Positions 7,562 to 15,003 of a stretch of 21,469 bases of DNA are shown here, in pieces. Within the stretch, counting starts at the first letter, position 1, and every line of letters begins with the position of its first letter. Position numbers and translations under genes: made by a program. Below the pieces are notes generated by a model, which made no database searches, was not told where the DNA came from, and worked only from the letters and a program-made list of their open reading frames with translations. This DNA is from VAZQ01 sp036555745. Lineage in GTDB: Bacteria > Pseudomonadota > Alphaproteobacteria > Rhizobiales > Xanthobacteraceae. The stretch spans positions 1-21,469 of the forward strand of contig DATBKV010000044.1 in assembly GCA_036555745.1 (NCBI GenBank), in the 5' to 3' direction.

Positions 7562-8503
7562 TCACCGCCGCTTGGCCTCGATCCTGTCCCAGATCAGGGC
7601 CGCGGCGTCGGGGCCGCCGAAATTCTTCACCGCGCGGATGCCGGTGGGCGAGGTGACGTTGATCTCGGTGAGAAAGCCGTCGATCACGTCGATGCCGACG
7701 AACAGCAGCCCGCGGTCGCGCAGCGACGGCCCGATCGCCGAGCAGATCTCGCGCTCGCGCGCGGACAGCTCGGTCTCCTTCGGCGTGCCGCCGCGCACCA
7801 TGTTGGAGCGCAAGTCGTCCGGCGCGGGCACGCGGTTGACCGCGCCCGCGAATTCGCCGTCGACCAGGATGATGCGCTTGTCGCCGGCCTTCACCGCCGG
7901 CAGAAATTTCTGCACCACCCAGGCCTCGCGGAAGGTCGCGGCGAACAGGTCATAGAGCGAGCCGAAGTTGATGTCCTCGCGCGCCAGCCGGAACACCGCC
8001 TCGCCGCCCTTGCCGTAGAGCGGCTTCATCACGATGTCGCCGTGCTCGGCGCGGAACGCCTTGATCTCGGCGAGCTCGCGCGTGATCAGCGTGGGCGGCA
8101 TCAGCTCCGGGAATTCCATCACGAACATTTTTTCCGGGGCGTTGCGCACCGCGGCGGGATCGTTCACCACCAGCGTCCTGGGATGGATGCGCTCGAGCAG
8201 ATGGGTGGTGGTGATGTAAGCGAGGTCGAACGGCGGGTCCTGGCGCAGCAGCACGACGTCGAACTCGGTAAGCTCGACGCGCCGCGGCTCGCCCAGGGTG
8301 AAATGATCGCCCTCGCGGTCGCGCACCTTGAGCGGCCGCACCGTCGCGAACACCCGCGCGCCCTGCAACGCGAGCTTGTCCGGCGTGTAGTAGGAGATGG
8401 CGTGGCCGCGTTGCTGCGCTTCCAACAGCAGCGCGAAGGTGGAATCGCCGCGGATGTTGATGCGCTCGATCGGGTCCATCTGCACGGCGACGGTGAGGCT
8501 CAT
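7562..8503 (-). CDS. gshB: Glutathione synthetase
   Basis: This 313-residue cytoplasmic ATP-grasp enzyme joins gamma-glutamylcysteine and glycine, the second step of glutathione synthesis. The N-terminal domain begins LTVAVQMDPIERINIRGDST, the classic opening of the prokaryotic family. LLRQDPPFDLAYITTTHLLE (about 91-110), the ATP-grasp lysine segment IVMKPLYGKGGEAVFR, and the C-terminal metal-site sequence TEINVTSPTGIRAV follow, all highly conserved. Length is normal. ATG 8503 has AAGGA eight bases upstream. It is the last of the same-strand trio rsmI-yraN-gshB, but a 167-base repeat separates it from yraN, so transcription from further upstream must pass that structure. Confidence 0.97.
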   Translation of the reverse strand: MSLTVAVQMDPIERINIRGDSTFALLLEAQQRGHAISYYTPDKLALQGARVFATVRPLKVRDREGDHFTLGEPRRVELTEFDVVLLRQDPPFDLAYITTTHLLERIHPRTLVVNDPAAVRNAPEKMFVMEFPELMPPTLITRELAEIKAFRAEHGDIVMKPLYGKGGEAVFRLAREDINFGSLYDLFAATFREAWVVQKFLPAVKAGDKRIILVDGEFAGAVNRVPAPDDLRSNMVRGGTPKETELSAREREICSAIGPSLRDRGLLFVGIDVIDGFLTEINVTSPTGIRAVKNFGGPDAAALIWDRIEAKRR

Positions 8504-8535
8504 CGAATTTTCCTTGGGAGGCGGCCGCGTCAACC

Positions 8536-8702
8536 GCTAGTGTCCCACTTCCGAAGTTCGCATCATTGTGCGGCACGCTCGGTTGCGAACTTCGGAATCG
8601 AGGGACACCAGCTACTTATTGATCGAGTGTGGCATTGGTTCAGAAGTCCGCATTTCGGACTCGCCGCGAGAATGATGCGGACTTCTGATCCGCCACACTA
8701 GC
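8536..8702. repeat. Composite two-hairpin repeat with GCTAGTGT ends (element D)
   Basis: The element is bounded by GCTAGTGT (8536-8543) and its exact reverse complement ACACTAGC (8695-8702). Inside are two long imperfect hairpins. The first pairs GTGTCCC plus TTCCGAAGTTCGCA (about 8541-8563) with the complementary arm ending GGGACAC near 8608. The second pairs AGTGTGGC plus TTCAGAAGTCCGCAT (about 8626-8653) with the arm ending at 8699. Both share the pattern TTCnGAAGTnCGCATCATT, so the unit looks duplicated. It is unrelated to repeats A-C. It fills the gap between gshB and yraN and overlaps the 3' end of yraN. Confidence 0.88.
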
Positions 8703-9095
8703 ATCGAACGCGCCGGTGATATGGCGCGGAATGCGTCCCGGCGCCACCAGCATGGCGTCGAAGCGGATGTCGCGGATGCGCTCGTCCGGGTACCGCGCCA
8801 GCCAGGCCTCGGCGGCGGCGACGATGCGCGCGCGCTGGCGCTCGGTCACCGACCAGGCGGCGTCGTCGAGCGTCGCGCGTGCCTTGACCTCGACGAACAG
8901 GAGGAGCGCGCGGCGGCGGGCGATAATGTCGATCTCGCCCACCCCGCAGCGCCAGCGCCGCGCCAGGATGCGGAAGCCCTTGGCGATGAGGAACGCCGCC
9001 GCCCGGCTTTCGGCGGAAATCCCGGTGCGGAAGGCGATCTGCCGCTCCGGGCTCGGCGCCTCTGGCGCACCGGCGCGCGGCCGCTCATCGCTCAT
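8640..9095 (-). CDS. yraN: YraN/UPF0102 family putative endonuclease, repeat-extended C-terminus
   Basis: This 151-residue member of the YraN (UPF0102) family has a restriction-endonuclease-like fold. The family motif is visible as GEIDIIA (Asp56) and FVEVKAR (Glu69, Lys71), with FRILARRWRCGVGEID before it. Its cellular role is not established. ATG 9095 overlaps the 3' end of rsmI by 11 bases, so the two are probably coupled. Family members usually end soon after the segment equivalent to VAPGRIPRHITGAFDA. Here residues 132-151 (ASVADQKSASFSRRVRNADF) and the stop lie inside the repeat at 8536-8702, so the element has replaced the original stop and added a tail. The core is intact and function is probably kept. 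Confidence 0.93.
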   Translation of the reverse strand: MSDERPRAGAPEAPSPERQIAFRTGISAESRAAAFLIAKGFRILARRWRCGVGEIDIIARRRALLLFVEVKARATLDDAAWSVTERQRARIVAAAEAWLARYPDERIRDIRFDAMLVAPGRIPRHITGAFDASVADQKSASFSRRVRNADF

Positions 9096-10029
9096 GGTCG
9101 CGCTCCTTGGCGAGCACCAGCGCGCGCTGGTAGATCTCGCGCCGCGGCCGGCCGGTGACGGCCGCGACCTCGGCGACCGCCGCCTTCACCGATAGCCGCG
9201 CGAGCGCATCGCGGATGAGCGCATCAAGATCGACCGCCGCGACCTCGCTGTCCTCCGGCGGTGGCGCGATCACGATCGCGATCTCGCCGCGCGGCTCAGC
9301 CGCGCCGGCCGCCTCCTGCGCGAGCGTCGGAAGCTCGCCGTGGCGCACCTCCTCGTAAAGCTTGGTGAGCTCGCGGCAGATCGCGGCGTCGCGTGCGCCG
9401 AGGCCGGCGGCGAGGTCGGCGAGCGCGACCGCCAGGCGCGGACCGGTCTCGAACAGGATCAGCGTTGCCGGCACGCGCGCGAGCTCGGCGATGCGCGCGC
9501 GCCGCTGCCCCTCCTTCACCGGCAGAAATCCCTCGAAGAAGAAGCGGTCGGTCGGCAATGCGCTCACCGTCAATGCCGCCAGCACGGCCGAGGCGCCCGG
9601 CAACGCGGTCACGCGCGCGCCCATCGCGCCCGCGGCGCGCACGAGCTTGTAGCCGGGATCGGACACGAGCGGGGTGCCGGCATCGCTGACCAGCGCGATC
9701 GCCGCGCCGTCGGCGAGGCGGGCCAGCAGCTTGGGCCGGGCGCTGGCGGCGTTGTGCTCGTGATAGGGCGTGAGCGCCGTCACGATGCCGTAGTGGTCGA
9801 GAAGCTTGCGAGTGACGCGCGTGTCCTCGCACGCGATCAGGTCGGCCGCCGCCAGCACTTCGAGCGCGCGCACCGTGATGTCGCGCAGATTGCCGATCGG
9901 GGTCGCGACCAGATGCAGGCCGGGCGCGAGCGGCGGCGCCGCAACGCTCTGGCCATGCAGCAGGTAGCGCCGCGGCGGTTGCGCGCGCGGTGCACGGGCG
10001 GCGGCGGTCGCGGATGCGCTCGTGCTCAT
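9085..10029 (-). CDS. rsmI: 16S rRNA (cytidine1402-2'-O)-methyltransferase
   Basis: This 314-residue SAM-dependent enzyme 2'-O-methylates C1402 in the decoding centre of 16S rRNA. It has the tetrapyrrole-methylase fold. Diagnostic segments are LHLVATPIGNLRDITVRALE (39-58), CEDTRVTRKLLDHYG (67-81), ALVSDAGTPLVSDPGYKLV and the PGASAVLAAL/FFFEGFLP region. About 36 residues precede the core as a low-complexity Ala/Arg-rich extension, which I keep because ATG 10029 is the last good start before the conserved part. The open frame upstream runs through repeat C and is not coding. It overlaps yraN downstream and diverges from the lipoprotein gene at 10286. Repeat C begins only 11 bases before its start, so its promoter must lie in or beyond the repeat. 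Confidence 0.96.
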   Translation of the reverse strand: MSTSASATAAARAPRAQPPRRYLLHGQSVAAPPLAPGLHLVATPIGNLRDITVRALEVLAAADLIACEDTRVTRKLLDHYGIVTALTPYHEHNAASARPKLLARLADGAAIALVSDAGTPLVSDPGYKLVRAAGAMGARVTALPGASAVLAALTVSALPTDRFFFEGFLPVKEGQRRARIAELARVPATLILFETGPRLAVALADLAAGLGARDAAICRELTKLYEEVRHGELPTLAQEAAGAAEPRGEIAIVIAPPPEDSEVAAVDLDALIRDALARLSVKAAVAEVAAVTGRPRREIYQRALVLAKERDHER

Positions 10030-10039
10030 GGCGCGCCTA

Positions 10040-10138
10040 GCGCATGTCCCGGAAAAGCGGGAACCGGTTTTCCGATAAGGACATGCGCAAACCAAAGAAT
10101 CCAGAGCATCGCGATTCCAGCCGATCCGGATGCGCTCT
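10040..10138. repeat. Two-hairpin palindromic repeat (copy C, inverted relative to B)
   Basis: Read on the minus strand this matches copy B nearly along its length. GCGCATGTCC (10040-10049) pairs with GGACATGCGC (10079-10088) around the core GGGAACCGGTTTTCCG, then comes a linker containing CAAAGAATC. A second, degenerate hairpin follows (AGAGCATC near 10104, GGATGCGCTCT 10128-10138). The second hairpin is imperfect here, while in B it is perfect. It sits directly upstream of the rsmI start, in the divergent region shared with the lipoprotein gene. The rest of that region (10139-10285) is AT-richer and probably holds promoters, but none is convincing. Confidence 0.87.
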
Positions 10139-10285
10139 AATGTAGCGGCGCGGCCGCGGCCCGTCATCGGCGGCGCGAGAAATCATCTTCCTTTTCATTT
10201 GGTTAACCATTCCCAGACAAAATGCCCGATTGCCGGCATGGATTGGCAGCGGCATGATCCCTGGCCGTCGCGGAGACCGGCCCAC

Positions 10286-11491
10286 ATGTTCGAAGCTTTG
10301 CAGGCCTGCTGCCTGCGGCGTGCGCGCACTTTTCACCCCGCCTGGGCCGCGCTCGCGCTCGTCCTGCTGCTCTCCGCCTGCTCGGGAATGGGCGAACTCG
10401 GCTCGGGGCCAACCGCGAGCGCGCCTGCGCCATCCGCCAGCAATATCGGCGAAGGCAAGGTCAAGGCCGGCCTCATTCTGCCGCTGTCCGGCAGCGGCAA
10501 TGCGGCGGTGGCGGCGCAGTCGATGCGCAACGCCGCCGAGATGGCGCTCGCCGAATTCAACAACCCGGACATCCAGCTCCTGGTGAAGGACGACGCCGGC
10601 AGCGCGCCCGGCGCGCAACAGGCGGCGCAGCAGGCGCTCGACGAAGGCGCCGAGATCATCCTGGGACCATTGTTCGCCCTCACGGTCGGTCCGGTGGCAG
10701 CGGCGGCGCGCCCGCGCGGCGTTCCCGTGATCGCGTTCTCGACCGATACCAACGTCGCCGCGCGCGGCGTCTATCTCTTGAGCTTCCTGCCGGAGGCGGA
10801 CGTCGACCGCATCACCGGCTACGCCGCCAGCCAGGGCCGGCGCGCGTTCGCCGCGCTCATCCCGGACAACGCCTATGGCAACGTGGCCGAGGCGGCGTTC
10901 AAGCAGGCGGTGGCCAAGCGCGGCGGCCGCGTGATCGCGCTCGAACGCTACCCGCTCGATCGCGGCCAGCTCGTGGGCCCGGCGCGCAGCGTCGCGCAGG
11001 CGGCGGCGACCCGCGCCGACGCCATGTTCCTGCCGGGCGGCGCCGACACGGTGCCGAATGTGGTGCAGGCGCTGATCGCCAACGGCGTCGACACCAAGCG
11101 GGTGCAGCTCCTCGGCACCGGCTTGTGGGAGGACGCGCAGATCTTCTCCAACCCGCAGTTCGACGGCGCCTGGTACGCCGGACCCGATTCGAACGGATTC
11201 CGCAATTTCTCCGGCCGCTATCGCAGCCGGTTCGGCCAGGACCCCGTGCGCACCGCCTCGCTGGCCTACGACGCCGTCGCGCTGGTGGCGGCGCTGGCCA
11301 AGACCCAGGGCAAGCGCCGCTTCTCGGAGGAGGTGCTGACCAACGCCTCCGGCTTCACCGGAATCGACGGGCTGTTCCGCTTCCGCCCGGACGGCACCAA
11401 TCAACGCGGCCTGGCGGTGCTGCGGGTATCGCCGACCGGGGGCCAGATCATCAGCCCGCCGCCCAAGGATTTCAGCGGCTCGGGCACCTGA
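10286..11491 (+). CDS. LpoA/YraM-type lipoprotein (penicillin-binding protein activator)
   Basis: This 401-residue lipoprotein is of the type-1 periplasmic-binding-protein fold. The signal sequence ends in the lipobox LSAC with Cys32 as the lipidation site. The domain runs from KVKAGLILPLSGSGNAAVAAQ (about 49-69) through EIILGPLFALTVGPVA, VPVIAFSTDTN, AALIPDNAYGNVAEAAF and SLAYDAVALVAALAKTQG. The fold is shared with branched-chain amino-acid receptors, but the divergent rsmI-yraN neighbours and the lipoprotein anchor point to the LpoA/YraM group. In E. coli LpoA activates the peptidoglycan synthase PBP1A from the outer membrane; that exact role here is inference. I chose ATG 10286 because it places the signal peptide at the N-terminus and has GGAG upstream. 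The frame is open back to 10130. Confidence 0.88.
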   Translation: MFEALQACCLRRARTFHPAWAALALVLLLSACSGMGELGSGPTASAPAPSASNIGEGKVKAGLILPLSGSGNAAVAAQSMRNAAEMALAEFNNPDIQLLVKDDAGSAPGAQQAAQQALDEGAEIILGPLFALTVGPVAAAARPRGVPVIAFSTDTNVAARGVYLLSFLPEADVDRITGYAASQGRRAFAALIPDNAYGNVAEAAFKQAVAKRGGRVIALERYPLDRGQLVGPARSVAQAAATRADAMFLPGGADTVPNVVQALIANGVDTKRVQLLGTGLWEDAQIFSNPQFDGAWYAGPDSNGFRNFSGRYRSRFGQDPVRTASLAYDAVALVAALAKTQGKRRFSEEVLTNASGFTGIDGLFRFRPDGTNQRGLAVLRVSPTGGQIISPPPKDFSGSGT

Positions 11492-11566
11492 TCGGCATCG
11501 GGCTTCGCTGATCTTGCCGCCGTCGGCATCGCCGCAGGCGCGCGGCGCGCGGTCGCACGCATCGGC

Positions 11567-12733
11567 TCACGCCGCGAGGTCGGCGACGACCGCGTCGAGC
11601 AGGGGAAAGCCCGCCGGCGTCACGCGCAACATGCCGCTCGCCGTCGTCTCGATCGCGCCCTGCTCGCGCAAGCGGGCGATGCGCCGGGCATCGAGCGGCC
11701 GTCCCGCAAGCCCGGCATAGCGCCTGGGATCGATGCCCTCGGCGAGCCGCAGGCCCATGAGCAGAAACTCGTCCGCCATCTGCTCGCGCGTGAGCGCCTC
11801 GTCCAAGACCACGCCGTGCCCGAGCGATTCCACCCGCATGAGCCAGCTCTCCGGCCGCTTCTCGGTCGCGGTGGCGTGGCGCTCGCCCGCGATCTCGAGC
11901 CGGCCGTGGGCGCCGGGGCCGATGCCGGCGTATTCGTGCCCGCGCCAATAGATCAGGTTGTGGCGGCACTCGCCGCCCGACCGAGCGTGATTGGAGATCT
12001 CGTAGGCGGCAAGGCCGGCGCCGGCGCAGACCGCCTGGGTGGTGTCATAGAGCGTCCGCGCGGCCTCCTCGTCCGGCACCACGAGCTTGCCCGCCGCGTG
12101 CAGCGCCGCAAACGGCGTGTCCGGCTCGATGGTTAGTTGATAGAGCGAGAGGTGCTCGCCCGCTTCGGCGATGGCGCGCGCAAGCTCGGCCGACCAGGCC
12201 CGCGGCGTCTGGCCCGGACGCGCGTAGATCAGATCGAACGAGTAGCGCGCGAAAGTCGCCCGCGCGACCGCGACCGCGGCGAGCGCCTCGTCCGCCGAAT
12301 GCAGCCGGCCGAGCTCCTTGAGCGCGGCATCGTCGAGCGCCTGCACCCCGAGCGAGACGCGATTGACGCCGGCGGCACGGTAGCCGCGGAAGCGTTCCGC
12401 CTCGACACTCGTCGGGTTGGCCTCGAGCGTGACCTCGACGTCGGCGGCCACCGACCAGTGCCGCGCTACCGCGTCGAGAATTGCGCCGACGGTTGCGGGC
12501 TGCAGCAGCGAAGGCGTACCGCCGCCGAAGAAGATGCTCCCCACCGTTCGCCCCGGCACGCGCGCGGCGGTGGCGGCGATTTCCGCGGCGAGCGCGCGCG
12601 CGAAGCGGGCCTCGTCGACGGCGGCGTGACGCACATGACTGTTGAAGTCGCAATACGGGCACTTCGAGAGGCAGAACGGCCAGTGCACGTAGACGCCGAA
12701 GCCGCCCGCGGCGTTACCGTCAGCGCGCGTCAA
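11567..12733 (-). CDS. hemW: HemW, radical SAM heme chaperone
   Basis: This 388-residue radical SAM protein resembles oxygen-independent coproporphyrinogen III oxidase but belongs to the HemW branch, which inserts heme into proteins. The cluster motif is CLSKCPYCDF (Cys21, 25, 28). The residue after CxxxCxxCD is Phe rather than the Cys of HemN, the usual HemW sign. SIFFGGGTPSLL (66-77), LEANPTS and RVSLGVQALDD follow, with the HemW C-terminal domain at the end. No ATG lies before the conserved core. The best start is TTG 12733, preceded by GAGG and overlapping the rdgB stop by 14 bases, so it is probably translated by coupling. It is the last gene of rph-rdgB-hemW and converges with the lipoprotein gene. 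Confidence 0.95.
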   Translation of the reverse strand: MTRADGNAAGGFGVYVHWPFCLSKCPYCDFNSHVRHAAVDEARFARALAAEIAATAARVPGRTVGSIFFGGGTPSLLQPATVGAILDAVARHWSVAADVEVTLEANPTSVEAERFRGYRAAGVNRVSLGVQALDDAALKELGRLHSADEALAAVAVARATFARYSFDLIYARPGQTPRAWSAELARAIAEAGEHLSLYQLTIEPDTPFAALHAAGKLVVPDEEAARTLYDTTQAVCAGAGLAAYEISNHARSGGECRHNLIYWRGHEYAGIGPGAHGRLEIAGERHATATEKRPESWLMRVESLGHGVVLDEALTREQMADEFLLMGLRLAEGIDPRRYAGLAGRPLDARRIARLREQGAIETTASGMLRVTPAGFPLLDAVVADLAA

Positions 12734-13390
12734 GGCAGGCCTCGGCAAGCTTGCGGAAGGCGCGCGCGCGGTGCGAGAGGCCCGCGCCTTGCGGCGGCAG
12801 TCCGTGCTTCTCCTCGCTCGCCATCTCGCCGAAGGTGCGGGCGTGGCCCTCGGGCACAAACATCGGGTCGTAGCCGAAGCCCCGGTCGCCGCGCGGCGGC
12901 CACACCAGCGTGCCGTCGACCTTGCCCTCGAATTCCTCGACGTGTCCGTCAGGCCAAGCGACGCAGAGCGCGCAGACGAAACGCGCCCGCCGCGCGCTCG
13001 CGCCATGCGCGCCGGCGGCGCGCAGCTTGTCCTCCACCGCCTGCATGGCGCGCCCGAAGTCCTTGTCGGGGCCGGCCCAGCGCGCCGAATAGATGCCGGG
13101 CTCGCCCGCGAGCGCATCGACGGCGAGGCCGGAATCGTCGGCAAAGGCCGGCAGGGCCGCGGCTGCCGCCGCGGCGCATGCCTTGATGCGGGCGTTCTGC
13201 GCGAAGCTCGTCCCGCTCTCCTCGGGCTCGCGCAAGCCGAGCTCGGCCGCCGATACCGCCGCGACGCCGAACGGCATGAGCAGCTCGCGCAGCTCGGCGA
13301 GCTTGCCCGGATTGTGGGTCGCGATCACCAGCCGTCCCTCGATGCGCCGGTGGGCGGCGCGCAAGCCAGGCAAGATCGGGGGCGCGGCGC

Positions 13391-13394
<4 letters not shown>
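12720..13394 (-). CDS. rdgB: XTP/dITP pyrophosphatase (non-canonical purine NTPase)
   Basis: This 224-residue Ham1/RdgB-family enzyme hydrolyses XTP and dITP to monophosphates, keeping deaminated purines out of DNA and RNA. The motifs are LVIATHNPGKLAEL (about 23-36), LPAFADDSGLAVDAL, GIYSARWAGPDKDF, GDRGFGYDPMF and LSHRARAF, all expected for the family. The likely start is GTG 13394, whose last bases form the rph stop (GTGA), so translation is coupled to rph. This gives about 20 residues before the conserved core, slightly more than usual, but no later ATG fits. The 3' end overlaps hemW. Confidence 0.95.
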
Positions 13395-14104
<710 letters not shown>

Positions 14105-14215
14105 GCTCGCATCTCCCTGCTCGGGTCGCCTTTGGGGCAAGCTTTTAGGAGCGGCCGGCGGGGGCGACAAGGGGCGGCCGCAGCGGTTCCTGATCCGGCG
14201 CGCAACGCCGCCGCG

Positions 14216-14863
14216 TCAGAACCCGATCAGGTCGAACTTGGTCAGCGTCACCTGCGGGCTGATGCGCGCGGCGGTCGCGAGATGCCAGGCGGTGTAGAGC
14301 TCCGGGAACACCTCGTCGGCGGACATCCCGTCGACGGGCACGATCACCTTGAATCCCCGCAGCGCAGCCGCGCCGGCGGTATGCAGCACCGAGGTCTGCG
14401 CCTGCGTGCCCATCGCCACCACGGTCTTGATGCCTTTGTCCTTGAGCATCTTCTCGAGTTCGCTGCCGATGAACTTGTCGGGGCCGAGCGGCGGCAGCAC
14501 GATCTCGCCGGCTGCGGGCGTGAGCTCCTTGAGAATGTCGGTCGGGACCGAGCCCGGCACGGCGACGCTGTAGACGATGAAGGCGCCCTTGGCGCGCGCC
14601 TGCGTGACCAGCCGCAGCACCTTGGGAACCGAGCGGGCGCAGCGCGGGCGGCGCTGCTCGGTACAGGTCTGGTTGGTGAAATCCATCACCAGCAGCGCGG
14701 TCTCGGGGGCGACGATGGTCGCGGGTTTGAGCGCGGGCGGCGGCGGAAACTTGGCGCTCGCCCATTCCTCGATCACGGTCTGCGCGTAGGCGCTTGCGCC
14801 GGTGGCGGCGATGAGGGCACCGGCCGCGCCGGCGCCGATCAGGAATCTCCGCAGCTTCAGCAT
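14216..14863 (-). CDS. Exported isochorismatase-like protein with Cys-to-Ser active-site change
   Basis: This 215-residue protein of the isochorismatase-like hydrolase fold has an N-terminal signal peptide (LRRFLIGAGAAGALIAATGASAYAQ, cleavage near 28), which is unusual for this mostly cytoplasmic family. Asp61 in LLVMDFTNQ and Lys130 in LGPDKF match the catalytic Asp and Lys. The nucleophile region reads GTQAQTSVLHTA (152-163) with Ser158 where the family has Cys in GxxTxxCV. Classical cysteine hydrolase chemistry is therefore unlikely; it may bind a ligand, or use serine, or be inactive. A strong GGAGGAG precedes ATG 14863. It sits alone between rph and hrcA, and nothing nearby suggests a substrate. 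Confidence 0.85.
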   Translation of the reverse strand: MLKLRRFLIGAGAAGALIAATGASAYAQTVIEEWASAKFPPPPALKPATIVAPETALLVMDFTNQTCTEQRRPRCARSVPKVLRLVTQARAKGAFIVYSVAVPGSVPTDILKELTPAAGEIVLPPLGPDKFIGSELEKMLKDKGIKTVVAMGTQAQTSVLHTAGAAALRGFKVIVPVDGMSADEVFPELYTAWHLATAARISPQVTLTKFDLIGF

Positions 14864-14961
14864 CAGTAGCTCCTCCCGTCGACGACTTCGGTGATGGGTC
14901 GCAGGCTAGCAGCAGCACGCGCGCCGGCAAAGCCGGGAAGCCTTGCGCTCCGCCGCCGGAA

Positions 14962-15003
14962 GGGACAATGCTGTTGCGTTTTTAGCGGAGGGATCATTGT
15001 CCC
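14962..15003 (+). promoter_or_regulatory. Inverted repeat enclosing the hrcA ribosome-binding site and start
   Basis: GGGACAATG (14962-14970) and CATTGTCCC (14995-15003) are perfect 9-bp inverted repeats with a 24-base spacer. The hrcA TTG start (14997-14999) lies in the right arm and its GGAGGG Shine-Dalgarno sequence lies in the spacer. As RNA this would hide the start codon, a possible translational or thermal control. As DNA it could be an operator. It is not CIRCE, which has TTAGCACTC/GAGTGCTAA arms. Confidence 0.45.

Noticed and set aside
7437..10138. B and C as ends of a transposon
   Set aside because: The genes between them are housekeeping, there is no transposase, and the same core occurs as a single hairpin at 4232, so they look like dispersed palindromic repeats.
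10195..10225. Possible CtrA site around GGTTAACCATT
   Set aside because: Only one TTAA half is present; the second half at the N7 spacing is missing.
10037..11404. 455-codon minus-strand open frame opposite the lipoprotein gene
   Set aside because: It is composition-driven and antisense to a clear lipoprotein. It runs into repeat C and has no family features.
14940..14996. CIRCE or sigma-32 promoter upstream of hrcA
   Set aside because: There are no TTAGCACTC/GAGTGCTAA arms. CTTG at 14942 has no matching -10 at 17-18 bases.
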